The notes beneath the pieces were generated by a model. That model searched no databases. It saw only the letters and a program-made list of their open reading frames with translations, and had not been told where the DNA came from. Below, in pieces: positions 28,236-37,147 of a stretch of DNA of 64,000 nucleotides (its first letter is position 1; every line of letters starts with the position of its first letter). The stretch is from Candidatus Sumerlaeaceae bacterium (GTDB taxonomy: Bacteria > Sumerlaeota > Sumerlaeia > Sumerlaeales > Sumerlaeaceae), in contig JAOAAY010000006.1 of NCBI GenBank assembly GCA_026418615.1, forward strand, positions 62,001 to 126,000. Direction: 5' to 3'. The translations under genes were made by a program, and so were the position numbers.

Positions 28236-29605
28236 CCTGCGTCCCCATGGTCTGAGCGGTCGAGGCTGATGCGCGCCCCCAGCGCGAGAAGGTGGCGGAA
28301 GAACGCGGGATAGGACTTGGCCACTGCCTCGGCGCCCGAGATGACGAGGCCGCGCCGCGAGCCAAGGCCCACGATGGTTTCCAGCATGATGACGCGGTGA
28401 TCCCCGCATCCGTCCACCTCGACGCCTCCGTCATAGCCGTCCGGGCGTCCCTCAATCCAAATGGCATCGGGGTCGGGGTCGCCCGTCTCCCGGCCCTCGC
28501 CGCAAACGACCCCCACCTTTTTCAATTCGCGCAGCGGCTCGGAGATGCGGTCGCACTCCTTGATGCGGAGATTGGCGACATTGTGGAAGCGCGAGCGGCC
28601 GCGAGCGAAGCAGGCGGCCCCCTCGAGGGCGAGTACGGCGTCCGTGGCGGTGTCGCCATCGAAGTCCACAGCCTGAAGGGGGCGCCCCTCGATGGTCACA
28701 CGGCCGGCGGGGCAGGCTGGCGAGGGCGGTTCCAGTTCGATGCGCGCGCCCATCTCTCGCAGGACGCGGGCTGCGGCGCGCTCGCCCTGATTGTCCTCGA
28801 TGAGGCCGGTCATGGATATGGTGGAACCGGTGACGGCGGCGGCGGCCAGAATGGCGGCGCTCCCGGGCCAGTCGCCGTTCACTTGGTATTCGCCGGGGGC
28901 GTACCGGCCGGGTTTGGCAGCAAACCTCATCAGATCAGTTGCCGCCTCGACGACCACTCCGGCGCGGGCCAGCACCTCGAGCGTCTGCTGCACGGGGGCC
29001 CTCGAGACTAGGCGATCTGCCACGACGATCTCGAGCGGTTCGCCGATGAGCGGTGCGAGGAAAAGCAGGCTGCTGATGAACTGGGAACTGCGGGCGCCGC
29101 TGACCTCGATACGCCCACCGCGGAGGTTCCCGCCTCGAAGCGTGACGGGTAGGCAGCCGCCTCGCGATTCGACGCTGCAGCCGAGCGCGGCGAGCGCAGC
29201 GAGCAATTCGTCGTTCGGGCGCCGTCCGAGTGAGTCGTGGTACTGGGTGGAGAAAGTGACCTGCTGCGTCAGCGCGCCAACACCCAGAAGCAAGCGCAGA
29301 ACGGCTCCGGCATTGCCGACATCCACCGGACCCTCCCCGATGACGCGTGGCCGTCCCGCAACACCCTCCACCTCAATATCCCACGCGTCTGCTTCAGGGT
29401 TCAGGATGCGAATGCCCGCCCCAAGTCGGCGCAGGGCGCTGATGAGCGCGCGCGCGTCGTCGCTGGTGGCGGCGTTTCGGACGATGCTGCGCCCGTCGGC
29501 CAGAGCCGCGGCCAGAAGCCAGCGAGTCGTATAATTCTTTGAAGGTTGGGCGACAATCGTGCCGGAGAGTCGCTGCGGCCCCGGCTCGATCACAGCGCGG
29601 CTCAT
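28232..29605 (-). CDS. aroA: 3-phosphoshikimate 1-carboxyvinyltransferase (EPSP synthase)
   Basis: The 457-residue protein catalyses the sixth shikimate step, joining PEP to shikimate 3-phosphate. Substrate residues are kept: the Lys of PSKNYTTR, SSQF for the phosphate, the Asp of TATDAVL, Lys-Glu-x-Asp-Arg in RIKECDR, GDHRV and the late Lys of AKSYPAFF. The PEP-site loop, however, reads VGNAGAVLRLL where E. coli has LGNAGTAMRPL, so Thr97 becomes Ala and Pro101 becomes Leu; Ser23 is Asn. Changes at these loop positions reduce glyphosate binding in well-studied enzymes. It starts at ATG 29605, 15 bases after the small membrane gene. Confidence 0.94.
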   Translation of the reverse strand: MSRAVIEPGPQRLSGTIVAQPSKNYTTRWLLAAALADGRSIVRNAATSDDARALISALRRLGAGIRILNPEADAWDIEVEGVAGRPRVIGEGPVDVGNAGAVLRLLLGVGALTQQVTFSTQYHDSLGRRPNDELLAALAALGCSVESRGGCLPVTLRGGNLRGGRIEVSGARSSQFISSLLFLAPLIGEPLEIVVADRLVSRAPVQQTLEVLARAGVVVEAATDLMRFAAKPGRYAPGEYQVNGDWPGSAAILAAAAVTGSTISMTGLIEDNQGERAAARVLREMGARIELEPPSPACPAGRVTIEGRPLQAVDFDGDTATDAVLALEGAACFARGRSRFHNVANLRIKECDRISEPLRELKKVGVVCGEGRETGDPDPDAIWIEGRPDGYDGGVEVDGCGDHRVIMLETIVGLGSRRGLVISGAEAVAKSYPAFFRHLLALGARISLDRSDHGDAG

Positions 29606-29620
29606 GATCCCGAGCCGGCC

Positions 29621-29923
29621 TCAGCCCTGATCGGCGGGCGCGAGATAGCGGTCGTAAAGGTAATCGAAGACCGACACGAGGAGAAAACCGGCCATGAGCA
29701 ACCCGAAGAAGAAGTAAAGCCCGCGGGTTTCGCGGACAAAGACCTGAACGAGAACGAGTTGGATGACGAGAAACGCTGCAAACAGGGCGTTCATGACCGC
29801 ATACTGGGCGATGGTGAACCGGTGCGGTTGAGCGGCCGGCTGGTCGGCGGTTTGCTGCGGCCTCTGCGGCTCCTCGGCCGGCGGCGCAGTTTGCAACGGT
29901 GTTTTCTGGCGTTTGGCTGCCAT
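29621..29923 (-). CDS. Small membrane protein of unknown function
   Basis: ATG 29923 is preferred over the GTG at 29938, because GAGGTGAG in the end of the TPR gene then sits at a workable distance. The 100-residue product has a basic, Pro/Gln-rich cytoplasmic N-terminus of about 40 residues and two membrane helices (AVMNALFAAFLVIQLVLVQVFV and LYFFFGLLMAGFLLVSVFDYLYD). No family was recognised. It lies between the TPR gene and aroA in the same transcript, with gaps of 11 and 15 bases, so it is likely translated. Confidence 0.65.
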   Translation of the reverse strand: MAAKRQKTPLQTAPPAEEPQRPQQTADQPAAQPHRFTIAQYAVMNALFAAFLVIQLVLVQVFVRETRGLYFFFGLLMAGFLLVSVFDYLYDRYLAPADQG

Positions 29924-29934
29924 GCGTCCGTGTC

Positions 29935-32568
29935 TCACCTCTGATAAGTGGCGATTTTCTCGCGCACATCCTGCTGGTTCGCGTCAATGGCGAGCGAGCG
30001 GCGCCAATACTCCAGCGCACGATCGCGATTGCCAAGCGCAGAGTGAATGTCTCCGAGGTGCTCGAGGATCTCAGCGTCGTCGCCCATCAGCCGGTGAGCC
30101 TTCTCCACATACTCCAGCGCCTTTGCGTACTGGCCTTTTCTGAAAAAGACCCATCCCATACTGTCAAGGATGTGGGGTGCGGCCGGGTTGAGTTGGAGCG
30201 CCCGGCGGATGAGTTCTTCGGCCTCGTCGAGTTTGACATTGTTGTCGGCGAACATGTAGCCGAGCGCGTTGAGTGCGCTGTCGTTTGTCGGGTTGCGCTC
30301 GATGGCCTTGCGGAAGGCGTTTTCCGCGGCGTCATAGCGCTTTTGATCCAAATACACGGACCCAAGAAAATAGTAGTACACATCGGCATTCTTGGACCCG
30401 CGCTTGGCGAGTTCCCTCAGGCGACGCTCGGCTTCGGCATAGCGCTTCTGCTGGTACAGGCTGATGGCCTCGAGGCTTTCGAGTTCCTCGCTCTGACCCA
30501 GTTTTGCCGCCGCCTGAGCCAGAACCGGCCGGGCTTCGTCGAAGCGTTTGGCCCGGTTGAGGGTGTCTACGAGGACCCGGTAGGCGTTGATGGAGTTTGG
30601 GTTGGACTCGACGAGTTGGCGCGCAGCGGCGACGGCTCGATCAAAATCTTTTGCGGCGACATAGGCGTCCACATACAGCCGCAGGAATTCCTCCTGCCCG
30701 GCAAACGAGGGCCGGGTGCGGTCGAGCAAGGCGACGCTGTCCGCCGCGCGCCCCAAGGCGTTGTACACCTGCACGAGGCGCGCCACCGTGGCGAGGCGCT
30801 TGGGATCGAAGGCGAGGGCCTGCTCATACTCCGCTGCGGCGTCGCTGGTGCGCCCGTCGGCATAGTAGGTGTCGCCAACAAGGGCGCGGAAGTCGGCCTT
30901 GCGATCCTCGAATGCGGCAGCGGCCGATGTGACAAAATCCCGCACGGCATCGTCGCGGCCAAGTTTCAGGTTCAAAGTGATGGTTCGCACGATTACGCCG
31001 GGATTGGTGGGTGCGATGGAGTGAGCCTTGAGAAACGCGGCGAGAGCCTCGTCGGGCCTGCCCAGCGTGTCGAGAATCTGGCCCATGAGAATATAGGCCT
31101 CGAGTATGTCGCCCTTTTCGAGGGCCTGCTTGAGGGTGTCGAGCGCTTCGTCGTACCGCTGATTCTGCTCAAGCAGGAGGGCGAGGCTGAGATAGAGGCG
31201 CTGGGCCTGCGGGTTGGCCTTGATGGCCTTCTGGTAGGTCTTAATCGCCTCTGTCGGGTTTTTTTGTCCCAACAGGCTCGTCGCGATGGCGTCGTAGACC
31301 TCAATGCGCTCGGGATCAATCTCGACGGCCTTGCCAAACAGTTCGAGGGCCTGCGGGAATTCCCCGCGCAGCAGGTGCAGCCGGCCCACGGCGAGCAGTG
31401 TTTCGGGATTGTCCGGCTCGAGTTTGAGCACCTTGCGGTATTGGGGCAGAGCAAGATCGAGTTTTTTTGCGGCAATGAGTTTTTCGGCGTAGAGGCGCTG
31501 AATCTCGGCCGAGTGAGGATAGTCCCGGGCGAACCGCTCATACTGTTTCAGGGGCGACAGAGCGCCGGGACGCTTGGCGATTTCCTCGAGTAGGAGATCG
31601 AAGCGCTTGATGAGTTCCTCGTTTCGCGGCTCAACGAGGAGAGCATCCTTGAGGGTTCGGATGGCGTCGGCCGGGCGGTCGAGGTCATAGTAAAGTTGGG
31701 CAAGGTAGATGTAGCCCTGAATGAATCCGCGGCGCTGCTCGACCACGCGCTCGAAATACGGCAATGCCTCCTGCTTGCGCCCGGTCCGGGCGAGAACATT
31801 GGCGAGGACGAGGACGGCGTGAGTGTCGCGCGGGTTGAGTTCGACAAGTTTGCGATAGGTGTCCACAATGGCATCGCCATCGTTGAGGGCAAAGTAGGCT
31901 GTGGCCAGTCCGCGCAACACTTCGACATTGCGCGGCTGAATCTCGAGCGCCTTTTTGTAGGCCTCGATGCCCTGCTGGACGAGTTTTTGCCGCTCGGCAC
32001 CGGTGGCCTGCTCGCCGCGCTCGACGAGCAAGCGCGCCTTGCGAATGATCGCGGCGACATTGTTTGGACTGGAGGTCAGGACATCTTCGATGGTTTTGCG
32101 TGCGCCGGCATAGTCGCGCGTGGCGGCCTGCGCATCGGCAATCGCGAGGAGGATGCGCTCGTTGCCCGGTTGCTCCTCGAGCGCGGCCCGGAACTCTCCG
32201 AGTGCGTGGACCGGCTGATCCATTTCGAGCAGGTATTGTCCAAAGAAAAAGTGGCGTTTAGCGTTGATGATGCGTTTCTCGTCCTCGCGCTGTTCGGGCG
32301 AAAGGGCGAATTTGAACAGATCGGCGGCGGTGAGGCCAATCTCGCCGAGCAAGCGCTGGAAGCCTTTACTGATGCGCCCAAGGCCCGCCGTGGTTTCGTC
32401 GGTCGGCGGCGGGCTGGGAGGCCCGATGTCGGCATCCGGGGCCGTTGTCTCGGCGGCGACGGTGGTCAGGTCGGCCGAAGCGCTGGTCTCAACCCGGAAG
32501 ACGACGCTTTGAGCGCTGACGGCCAGAGTGCTTGCGATAAGGAGACAAGTGAGAATCGAAGACTTCAT
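29935..32568 (-). CDS. Large exported tetratricopeptide-repeat protein
   Basis: This 877-residue protein begins at ATG 32568 with a Sec signal (MKSSILTCLLIASTLAVSAQS). Almost all of the remainder consists of 34-residue TPR units (for example HALGEFRAALEEQPGNERILLAIADAQ, AFRKAIERNPTNDSALNALGYMFA, AKALEYVEKAHRLMGDDAEILEHLGDI), which build a superhelical scaffold for protein-protein contacts. The last repeats resemble those of PEP-CTERM/XrtA TPR proteins and outer-membrane assembly scaffolds. Its partner is not apparent. It follows nadK by eight bases, and no ribosome site is visible, suggesting translation by re-initiation. Confidence 0.85.
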   Translation of the reverse strand: MKSSILTCLLIASTLAVSAQSVVFRVETSASADLTTVAAETTAPDADIGPPSPPPTDETTAGLGRISKGFQRLLGEIGLTAADLFKFALSPEQREDEKRIINAKRHFFFGQYLLEMDQPVHALGEFRAALEEQPGNERILLAIADAQAATRDYAGARKTIEDVLTSSPNNVAAIIRKARLLVERGEQATGAERQKLVQQGIEAYKKALEIQPRNVEVLRGLATAYFALNDGDAIVDTYRKLVELNPRDTHAVLVLANVLARTGRKQEALPYFERVVEQRRGFIQGYIYLAQLYYDLDRPADAIRTLKDALLVEPRNEELIKRFDLLLEEIAKRPGALSPLKQYERFARDYPHSAEIQRLYAEKLIAAKKLDLALPQYRKVLKLEPDNPETLLAVGRLHLLRGEFPQALELFGKAVEIDPERIEVYDAIATSLLGQKNPTEAIKTYQKAIKANPQAQRLYLSLALLLEQNQRYDEALDTLKQALEKGDILEAYILMGQILDTLGRPDEALAAFLKAHSIAPTNPGVIVRTITLNLKLGRDDAVRDFVTSAAAAFEDRKADFRALVGDTYYADGRTSDAAAEYEQALAFDPKRLATVARLVQVYNALGRAADSVALLDRTRPSFAGQEEFLRLYVDAYVAAKDFDRAVAAARQLVESNPNSINAYRVLVDTLNRAKRFDEARPVLAQAAAKLGQSEELESLEAISLYQQKRYAEAERRLRELAKRGSKNADVYYYFLGSVYLDQKRYDAAENAFRKAIERNPTNDSALNALGYMFADNNVKLDEAEELIRRALQLNPAAPHILDSMGWVFFRKGQYAKALEYVEKAHRLMGDDAEILEHLGDIHSALGNRDRALEYWRRSLAIDANQQDVREKIATYQR

Positions 32569-32576
32569 GAGGAGAT

Positions 32577-33479
32577 TCAGTTGAGGCCTCCCCAGGCCAG
32601 TTTCTCCCGCAATTTGCGGAAGAAATCGTCTTTGAATGTGATGAGCGGCAGGTACACATCCGCCCGCGAAATCTTTAGCGTCTCGTCGTCAAGTGCGTCG
32701 AGCCACGGTTGGCCGTCCACGAGCACCTGAGCGAGTTCGATCGGCTTGCGCTGCTGCAGTCGCACTCGCACGACGGAGTTGCCCGACAGCACCAGCGGAG
32801 TGAACGAGATGCGGTGCGGACATACGGCGTTGAGGACGATGGCCTCGAGGCTGGGCGCGAGGATGGGACCGCCCGCGGCGTAGTTGTAGGCGCTGGAACC
32901 GGTGGGGGTGGCGACGAGAAGCGCATCTGCCGATACATTGGACACAGTGTAGCCGTCAACGAGCACGGTCAAATGCACCATGCGTCCCCAGACGCGCTTC
33001 GACACGACGACATCGTTGAGGGCCAACAGTCGCGATTGGGCGGCGTTGTCCGCGGTGGAGCCGTTGGGTTTCTCGATAGTGGTTTCGAGCAAGAGTCGCG
33101 GCTCGGTCAGGAAGTTGCCGCTCGCGACCGCCGTGAGACATTGGAGCATGGTTGCGGCCGTGGCCTGAGTGTGAAATCCGAGGCTACCCAGATTGACCGG
33201 CAAGACCGGGATGCCCAGCGGGCCGATGATGTGGACGGCGTAGAGGAGCGTCCCGTCGCCGCCCAAGGTGACGGCTGCGTCGCAGCCTGCAAACCTTCGG
33301 GCGAGGGCCGCGCGCCGCTCGGCGTCAAAGGCGCGGGCAGGCGGCTCGGCAATCCCCTCGTTTTCATCGAGGTTGCTTGAAAGTTGGACGCCGTGCTGCG
33401 CAGCCCACTCCCGCAGTTGTTCGAGGGCCTCGGCTGCGCCGGTTTTGTGGGGATTTGCAATGACGGCTAAGCGTTTCAC
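32577..33479 (-). CDS. nadK: NAD kinase (ATP or polyphosphate dependent)
   Basis: The GTG at 33479 overlaps the tlyA stop (GTGA). The 300 residues carry the family's signature: VTLGGDGTLLYAVHIIG with the catalytic Asp, a LNDVVVSK motif, and ATPTGSSAYNYAAGGPIL, which forms the NAD site. It makes NADP in the cytoplasm, the only known route. N-terminal residues start with the usual AVIANPHK. The gene is the second of the minus-strand string beginning with tlyA, a pairing seen in many bacteria. Confidence 0.96.
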   Translation of the reverse strand: MKRLAVIANPHKTGAAEALEQLREWAAQHGVQLSSNLDENEGIAEPPARAFDAERRAALARRFAGCDAAVTLGGDGTLLYAVHIIGPLGIPVLPVNLGSLGFHTQATAATMLQCLTAVASGNFLTEPRLLLETTIEKPNGSTADNAAQSRLLALNDVVVSKRVWGRMVHLTVLVDGYTVSNVSADALLVATPTGSSAYNYAAGGPILAPSLEAIVLNAVCPHRISFTPLVLSGNSVVRVRLQQRKPIELAQVLVDGQPWLDALDDETLKISRADVYLPLITFKDDFFRKLREKLAWGGLN

Positions 33480-34414
33480 TGCGGTTGACCCGGCGGCGCA
33501 GCCGGCTTTTCAGGGTTTGAGTTGTCCTTCACAGTGTCGTTACAGGCCGGGCTAGGCAGTCCGTCAATATCCAAACCGCTGTGGCCGGCTCGGGAGGGGT
33601 CCGGCGCGGTGATCTCGCGGACGAGCGCGTCCGCATCCATGGCCTGCACATCGGACTGGCGTTTGAGCAGCAGGAGCCATTCCCGGTTGCCGGAGGTGCC
33701 TTGAACGGGGCAGGGAATCGCCCGCAGGGGTCGCCACTGCGCGGCGAGCGCGGCGGCTACGGCGGCGCGAAGCGCCCGGCCGCGCAGCGATTCGTCGCGG
33801 ATGACGCCGCGCCCGCGCGACACCTCGGCCGGTGTGGCCTCGAACTGCGGTTTGACCAGCACGACGGCGTGCGCCTGCGGTTGGGCAATGACGCTCAGCG
33901 CCGGAAGGATTTTGGTCACGGAGATGAACGACACATCCACGACAATCAGGTCCACGGGTTCTGGCAGTGTGTCCGCGGCAAGGTTGCGCGCGTTGCATTG
34001 TTCGATGAGAACGACCCGGGTGTCAGCCCGCAGGCGGGGATGAAGTTGCGAACGGCCCACATCCACGGCGTAAACGCGGGCCGCGCCGTGTTGAAGCAGA
34101 CAGTCGGTAAAACCCCCGGTGGATGCGCCGATGTCGGCACAGACGCGTCCGGCGGGATCGAGGGCGAAGGCGGCAAGGGCGGCTTCGAGTTTGAGTCCGC
34201 CGCGGCTGACATAGCGCTCGGGAGCGGCCACCTCGATGACAGCGTCGGGCGGCGTTTTCATCCCGGGTTTGACTCGGGTCGTTCCGGCGACGGAGACCAA
34301 ACCGGCGAGGATTAGGCGTTGGGCTTGTTCGCGGGTGTCGGCCAGACCGCGGGCCACCATTTCCAGATCGAGGCGGCGTGCACCGCCGGGGCGGCGTGGC
34401 GGAGGGCTATTCAT
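33476..34414 (-). CDS. tlyA: TlyA family rRNA 2'-O-methyltransferase
   Basis: ATG 34414 is chosen; the upstream 30 residues of the track ORF are leader. An S4 RNA-binding domain (RRLDLEMVARGLADTREQAQRLIL, about residues 10-70) precedes an FtsJ-like methyltransferase with ADIGASTGGFTDCLLQHGAARVYAVDVG and a Lys/Asp/Lys/Glu-type core (VVDVSFISV, VLVKPQFEA). TlyA methylates 16S and 23S rRNA 2'-hydroxyls. At 312 residues it is longer than usual (about 270) because of a low-complexity C-terminal tail rich in Pro and Asn. It heads the long minus-strand string. Confidence 0.93.
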   Translation of the reverse strand: MNSPPPRRPGGARRLDLEMVARGLADTREQAQRLILAGLVSVAGTTRVKPGMKTPPDAVIEVAAPERYVSRGGLKLEAALAAFALDPAGRVCADIGASTGGFTDCLLQHGAARVYAVDVGRSQLHPRLRADTRVVLIEQCNARNLAADTLPEPVDLIVVDVSFISVTKILPALSVIAQPQAHAVVLVKPQFEATPAEVSRGRGVIRDESLRGRALRAAVAAALAAQWRPLRAIPCPVQGTSGNREWLLLLKRQSDVQAMDADALVREITAPDPSRAGHSGLDIDGLPSPACNDTVKDNSNPEKPAAPPGQPQ

Positions 34415-34533
34415 GTGTTTTTTGTTGGACACTTTAGGGTTGACCGGTCTCCCACACCGTAAGTACACCGCACCGAGAAGGTGTACGAGCACAATATGCC
34501 CCAAGCGATTGAGGCTGGAGGAAAGGAAAGGTT

Positions 34534-34809
34534 ATGACCAAACAAGACCTGATTGATGCGGTCGCGAATGCGGCTGGCGAGGGTATAAGCAAGGCGGCAG
34601 TCAAGGAGATCATTGACGCCACATTTGAGGAAATCGCGAAGGCGATCAAGAAAGACAAGCGTTTTCAGGTTCCCGGCTTTGGGACCTTCACGGTTCGCCA
34701 GCGCAAAGCCCGCACCGGCCGCAATCCGAAGACGGGCGAGACCTTGAAAATCAAGGCCAGCAAGACCATCGGTTTCAAGCCCGCTCCCTCACTCAAGGAA
34801 AAACTCTGA
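34534..34809 (+). CDS. hup: DNA-binding protein HU
   Basis: This 91-residue protein starts at ATG 34534 after GGAGGAAAGGAAAGG. It has the whole HU/IHF fold: the helical dimer base (TKQDLIDAVANAAGEG, KAAVKEIIDATFEEI), the beta-saddle (FQVPGFGTFTVRQRKARTGRNPKTGE) with the Pro of the DNA-intercalating arm, and a short C-terminal helix. It bends and compacts DNA. It stands alone between divergent neighbours and is followed by an intrinsic terminator, so it is a monocistronic transcript. A TTGACC sequence at 34440-34445 could be part of its promoter. Confidence 0.96.
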   Translation: MTKQDLIDAVANAAGEGISKAAVKEIIDATFEEIAKAIKKDKRFQVPGFGTFTVRQRKARTGRNPKTGETLKIKASKTIGFKPAPSLKEKL

Positions 34810-34847
34810 CAGCGCGGGCGGCTGCGCCTGAAAAAACTGTTTTTTGG

Positions 34848-34881
34848 CGGGAGGCCCCTTGCGGGTCTCCCGCTTTTTTGT
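34848..34881 (+). terminator. Intrinsic terminator after HU gene
   Basis: GCGGGAG (34848-34854) pairs with CTCCCGC (34868-34874), extended inward by GGCCCC/GGGT-like pairs, and is followed directly by TTTTTTG. This is the clearest rho-independent terminator in the window. Confidence 0.85.
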
Positions 34882-34915
34882 CCGGGCCTGCCGACGCAGC
34901 CGTGCGGCCGCCCTC

Positions 34916-35305
34916 TCAGTCTTGCCAGATCTCGTTGATCAGATCCAGCAGCGCCTTCTCCTCCGGATGGATCTTGCGATCAGCGCCAGCCACATAGCGG
35001 AGAATTTGCTTCACGCCCCGCAACTGATCGTGGTTCAATTTCGCTTTCAGGTTGGCCAACGAGAAGGCGATGACATCCGGCACGCTCGTGTCGCGGATCG
35101 CCTCCTGCGCATTGTCGGTAAGGGCGGCGATGTCCTGCGGCCCCAGACCCAGTCCGAACCCGAGCCGCGTGAGCGTTTCGCCCTCCTTGTCAGTCATTTG
35201 GCCGTCAACGCAGGTCAGGCACAAGGCGAGGCAAAACACATGGTAGATGTCGTCCGGCCTCAGATGCAGGATCTTCATTAATTTGCGTGTCTCGTTCTCG
35301 AGCAT
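34916..35305 (-). CDS. TerB-like helical protein
   Basis: I start at ATG 35305 (MLENETRKLM, 129 residues), 7 bases after AAGGAG; the longer ORF lacks a site. The sequence is all-helical, with two acidic motifs typical of TerB-like proteins (CVDGQMTDKEGETL and AGADRKIHPEEKALLDLI) that can bind divalent metal. TerB-family proteins are linked to tellurite or stress responses, but most such chromosomal copies have no proven role. It is divergent from pdxA and convergent with the HU gene. Confidence 0.75.
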   Translation of the reverse strand: MLENETRKLMKILHLRPDDIYHVFCLALCLTCVDGQMTDKEGETLTRLGFGLGLGPQDIAALTDNAQEAIRDTSVPDVIAFSLANLKAKLNHDQLRGVKQILRYVAGADRKIHPEEKALLDLINEIWQD

Positions 35306-35468
35306 GTTGCCGCTCCTTTTGCCAGTCCGATGCTGGGATCCGCCTGCGATGTTCACTGAGAACCGTCTGTCCGCCGGCGCGGGGAGTAAAGACAAAAGCC
35401 AAACGGAAGCGGTTAGCCGAGGTTTGGGATGATTGGAAAGTCGGGGGGACTGTTAGAGCATGTAAACC

Positions 35469-36491
35469 ATGACCAAGACGCCCGCCGCCTCTTCACTGCC
35501 GGTTGTCGCCATCACCCTTGGCGATCCCGGCGGCATTGGACCCGAAATTGTCGCCAAAGCCGTCTGCCGCGAGCAAGTGCGGCGTATGTGCCGGCCGCTG
35601 ATCATTGGCGATTCGGTTCTGGTGCGAGACATTGACCGGAGCCTTCAACTGCCGCTCGATTACGATGCCGTCAGCGATGTGGATAGTGCTCTTCCCTGCG
35701 GCATTGTGGGCGTTCTGGAACCGCCCGACTCACCGCGGACGACCTTTGTTCAGGGGCGGGCGTGTGCCGCCAACGGGGAGGCAGCGTACCGTTGGATTGT
35801 CGCAGCGGCACAATTGGCTTTGGCGGGGCGGGTGTCGGCCGTCTGCACGGCGCCCATCTCGAAGGAGGCGATGGTGGCCGCCGGCCATGCTTTTCCGGGA
35901 CATACAGAATTGCTGGCGGAATTGGCTGGCGGGGCGGATGTGCGCATGATGCTCGAGGGTGGCGGTTTGCGCGTCGTGCTGGAGACCATTCATGTCGCCC
36001 TCGCTGAGGTTCCAGCGCGTCTGTCAACCCAGCGGATTCAACAGTCGTTGGCCATGGCGCGTGAGTGGGGGCGGCGTCATCTGGGGACGGACCCGCGCAT
36101 CGCCGTCTGCGGGCTGAACCCGCATGCGGGGGAAGCCGGGCGGTTCGGGCGCGAGGAAATCGAGATCATAGCGCCCGCGGTGGCCGCCGCCCGGGCTGCC
36201 GGTGCCCGAGTGGCGGGGCCGCTGCCTGCCGACACCGTGTTTCATCGGCAGCGTCAGGGAGAGTTTCACATCGTACTGGCTATGTACCATGATCAGGGAC
36301 TGATTCCCGTAAAAACCCTGGATTTTCACGGCGGCGTCAATATCACGCTGGGGTTGCCGTTTGTCCGGACTTCGCCCGACCATGGCACGGCGTTTGACAT
36401 AGCGGGCCGGGGCATCGCGGATGACTCATCCATGGCTGCGGCGATCGTGCGTGCGGCGACGCTGGCCCAAGTTTCTGCGGTTGGCCGGTGA
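35469..36491 (+). CDS. pdxA: 4-hydroxythreonine-4-phosphate dehydrogenase (PdxA)
   Basis: The 340 residues start with ITLGDPGGIGPEIVAKAV, the PdxA signature. Zinc-binding histidines appear in PGHTELLAEL, VLETIHVALAEV and MYHDQGLIPVKTLDF, and the nucleotide part in GLPFVRTSPDHGTAFDIAG. It oxidises 4-phosphohydroxy-L-threonine in the DXP-dependent pyridoxal phosphate pathway. It starts at ATG 35469 without an obvious ribosome site. An intrinsic terminator follows, separating it from rplS. No other pyridoxine gene is in the window. Confidence 0.96.
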   Translation: MTKTPAASSLPVVAITLGDPGGIGPEIVAKAVCREQVRRMCRPLIIGDSVLVRDIDRSLQLPLDYDAVSDVDSALPCGIVGVLEPPDSPRTTFVQGRACAANGEAAYRWIVAAAQLALAGRVSAVCTAPISKEAMVAAGHAFPGHTELLAELAGGADVRMMLEGGGLRVVLETIHVALAEVPARLSTQRIQQSLAMAREWGRRHLGTDPRIAVCGLNPHAGEAGRFGREEIEIIAPAVAAARAAGARVAGPLPADTVFHRQRQGEFHIVLAMYHDQGLIPVKTLDFHGGVNITLGLPFVRTSPDHGTAFDIAGRGIADDSSMAAAIVRAATLAQVSAVGR

Positions 36492-36526
36492 ATAACTGGC
36501 ATGGCTCGCGTACTAAATTGTTATTT

Positions 36527-36546
36527 GCCGGCTACGGCCGGTTTTT
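36527..36546 (+). terminator. Intrinsic terminator after pdxA
   Basis: CCGGC pairs with GCCGG around a TACG loop and is followed by TTTTT, about 35 bases after the pdxA stop. The short stem makes it moderately strong. Confidence 0.7.
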
Positions 36547-36646
36547 ATCGCCCCTGTTGTTTCGGGGGACAGGGTAAGCGAGCCGCCAGCCCGTCCGGGC
36601 GCGGGGGTGTTCGCCAATGCCGACTACAACCGGAAGGATCGCGACC

Positions 36647-37075
36647 GTGAGCAACCAACTCATCCGCGACTATGAAGCCAAGTTCCTGAAGACGGACATC
36701 CCCGACTTTCGCCCCGGCGACACGCTGCGTGTTTCCGTGAAAATCGTGGAAGGCGACAAGGAACGCATCCAGGATTTTGAGGGTGTCTGCATCCGCCGCA
36801 AGGGTAGCGGCATCGCCGAGACGGTGACGGTCCGGCGTGTCAGTTATGGCGTCGGCATGGAGCGCATTTTTGCAATCCATTCGCCTAAGGTGGACAAGAT
36901 CACTGTGACGCGGCGTGGCCGGGTTCGTCGTGCGAAACTTTACTATCTGCGCGAGTTGCGCGGCAAGAAGGCGCGGATCACCGAATTGAAAGATGTGGAG
37001 AGGCAGTTGGTCGTGACGCCAGCCGCGGAGGAACCCACCGCCCCGGCTGCCGAGCCGCCGGCGACCGAGGCCTAA
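36647..37075 (+). CDS. rplS: 50S ribosomal protein L19
   Basis: GTG 36647 is chosen ([15 protein letters not shown]) because GGAAGGA lies nine bases before it; the ATG at 36617 has none. The L19 core is complete ([74 protein letters not shown]). A 25-residue Ala/Pro/Glu-rich tail extends the usual length of about 115. L19 sits at the 30S-50S interface. The usual rpsP-rimM-trmD neighbours are absent, so the operon is split in this genome. Confidence 0.96.
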   Translation: MSNQLIRDYEAKFLKTDIPDFRPGDTLRVSVKIVEGDKERIQDFEGVCIRRKGSGIAETVTVRRVSYGVGMERIFAIHSPKVDKITVTRRGRVRRAKLYYLRELRGKKARITELKDVERQLVVTPAAEEPTAPAAEPPATEA

Positions 37076-37147
37076 GCCTTCCGTTGACGGCCCGCCCCGC
37101 TGTCGCGAACACTCCCGTACTGAATCCTGTCCCCGCTGGAGCGACTG

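Noticed and set aside
29899-31593. 564-residue plus-strand ORF
   Set aside because: Antisense shadow of the TPR gene; its pseudo-periodicity comes from the repeats on the other strand.
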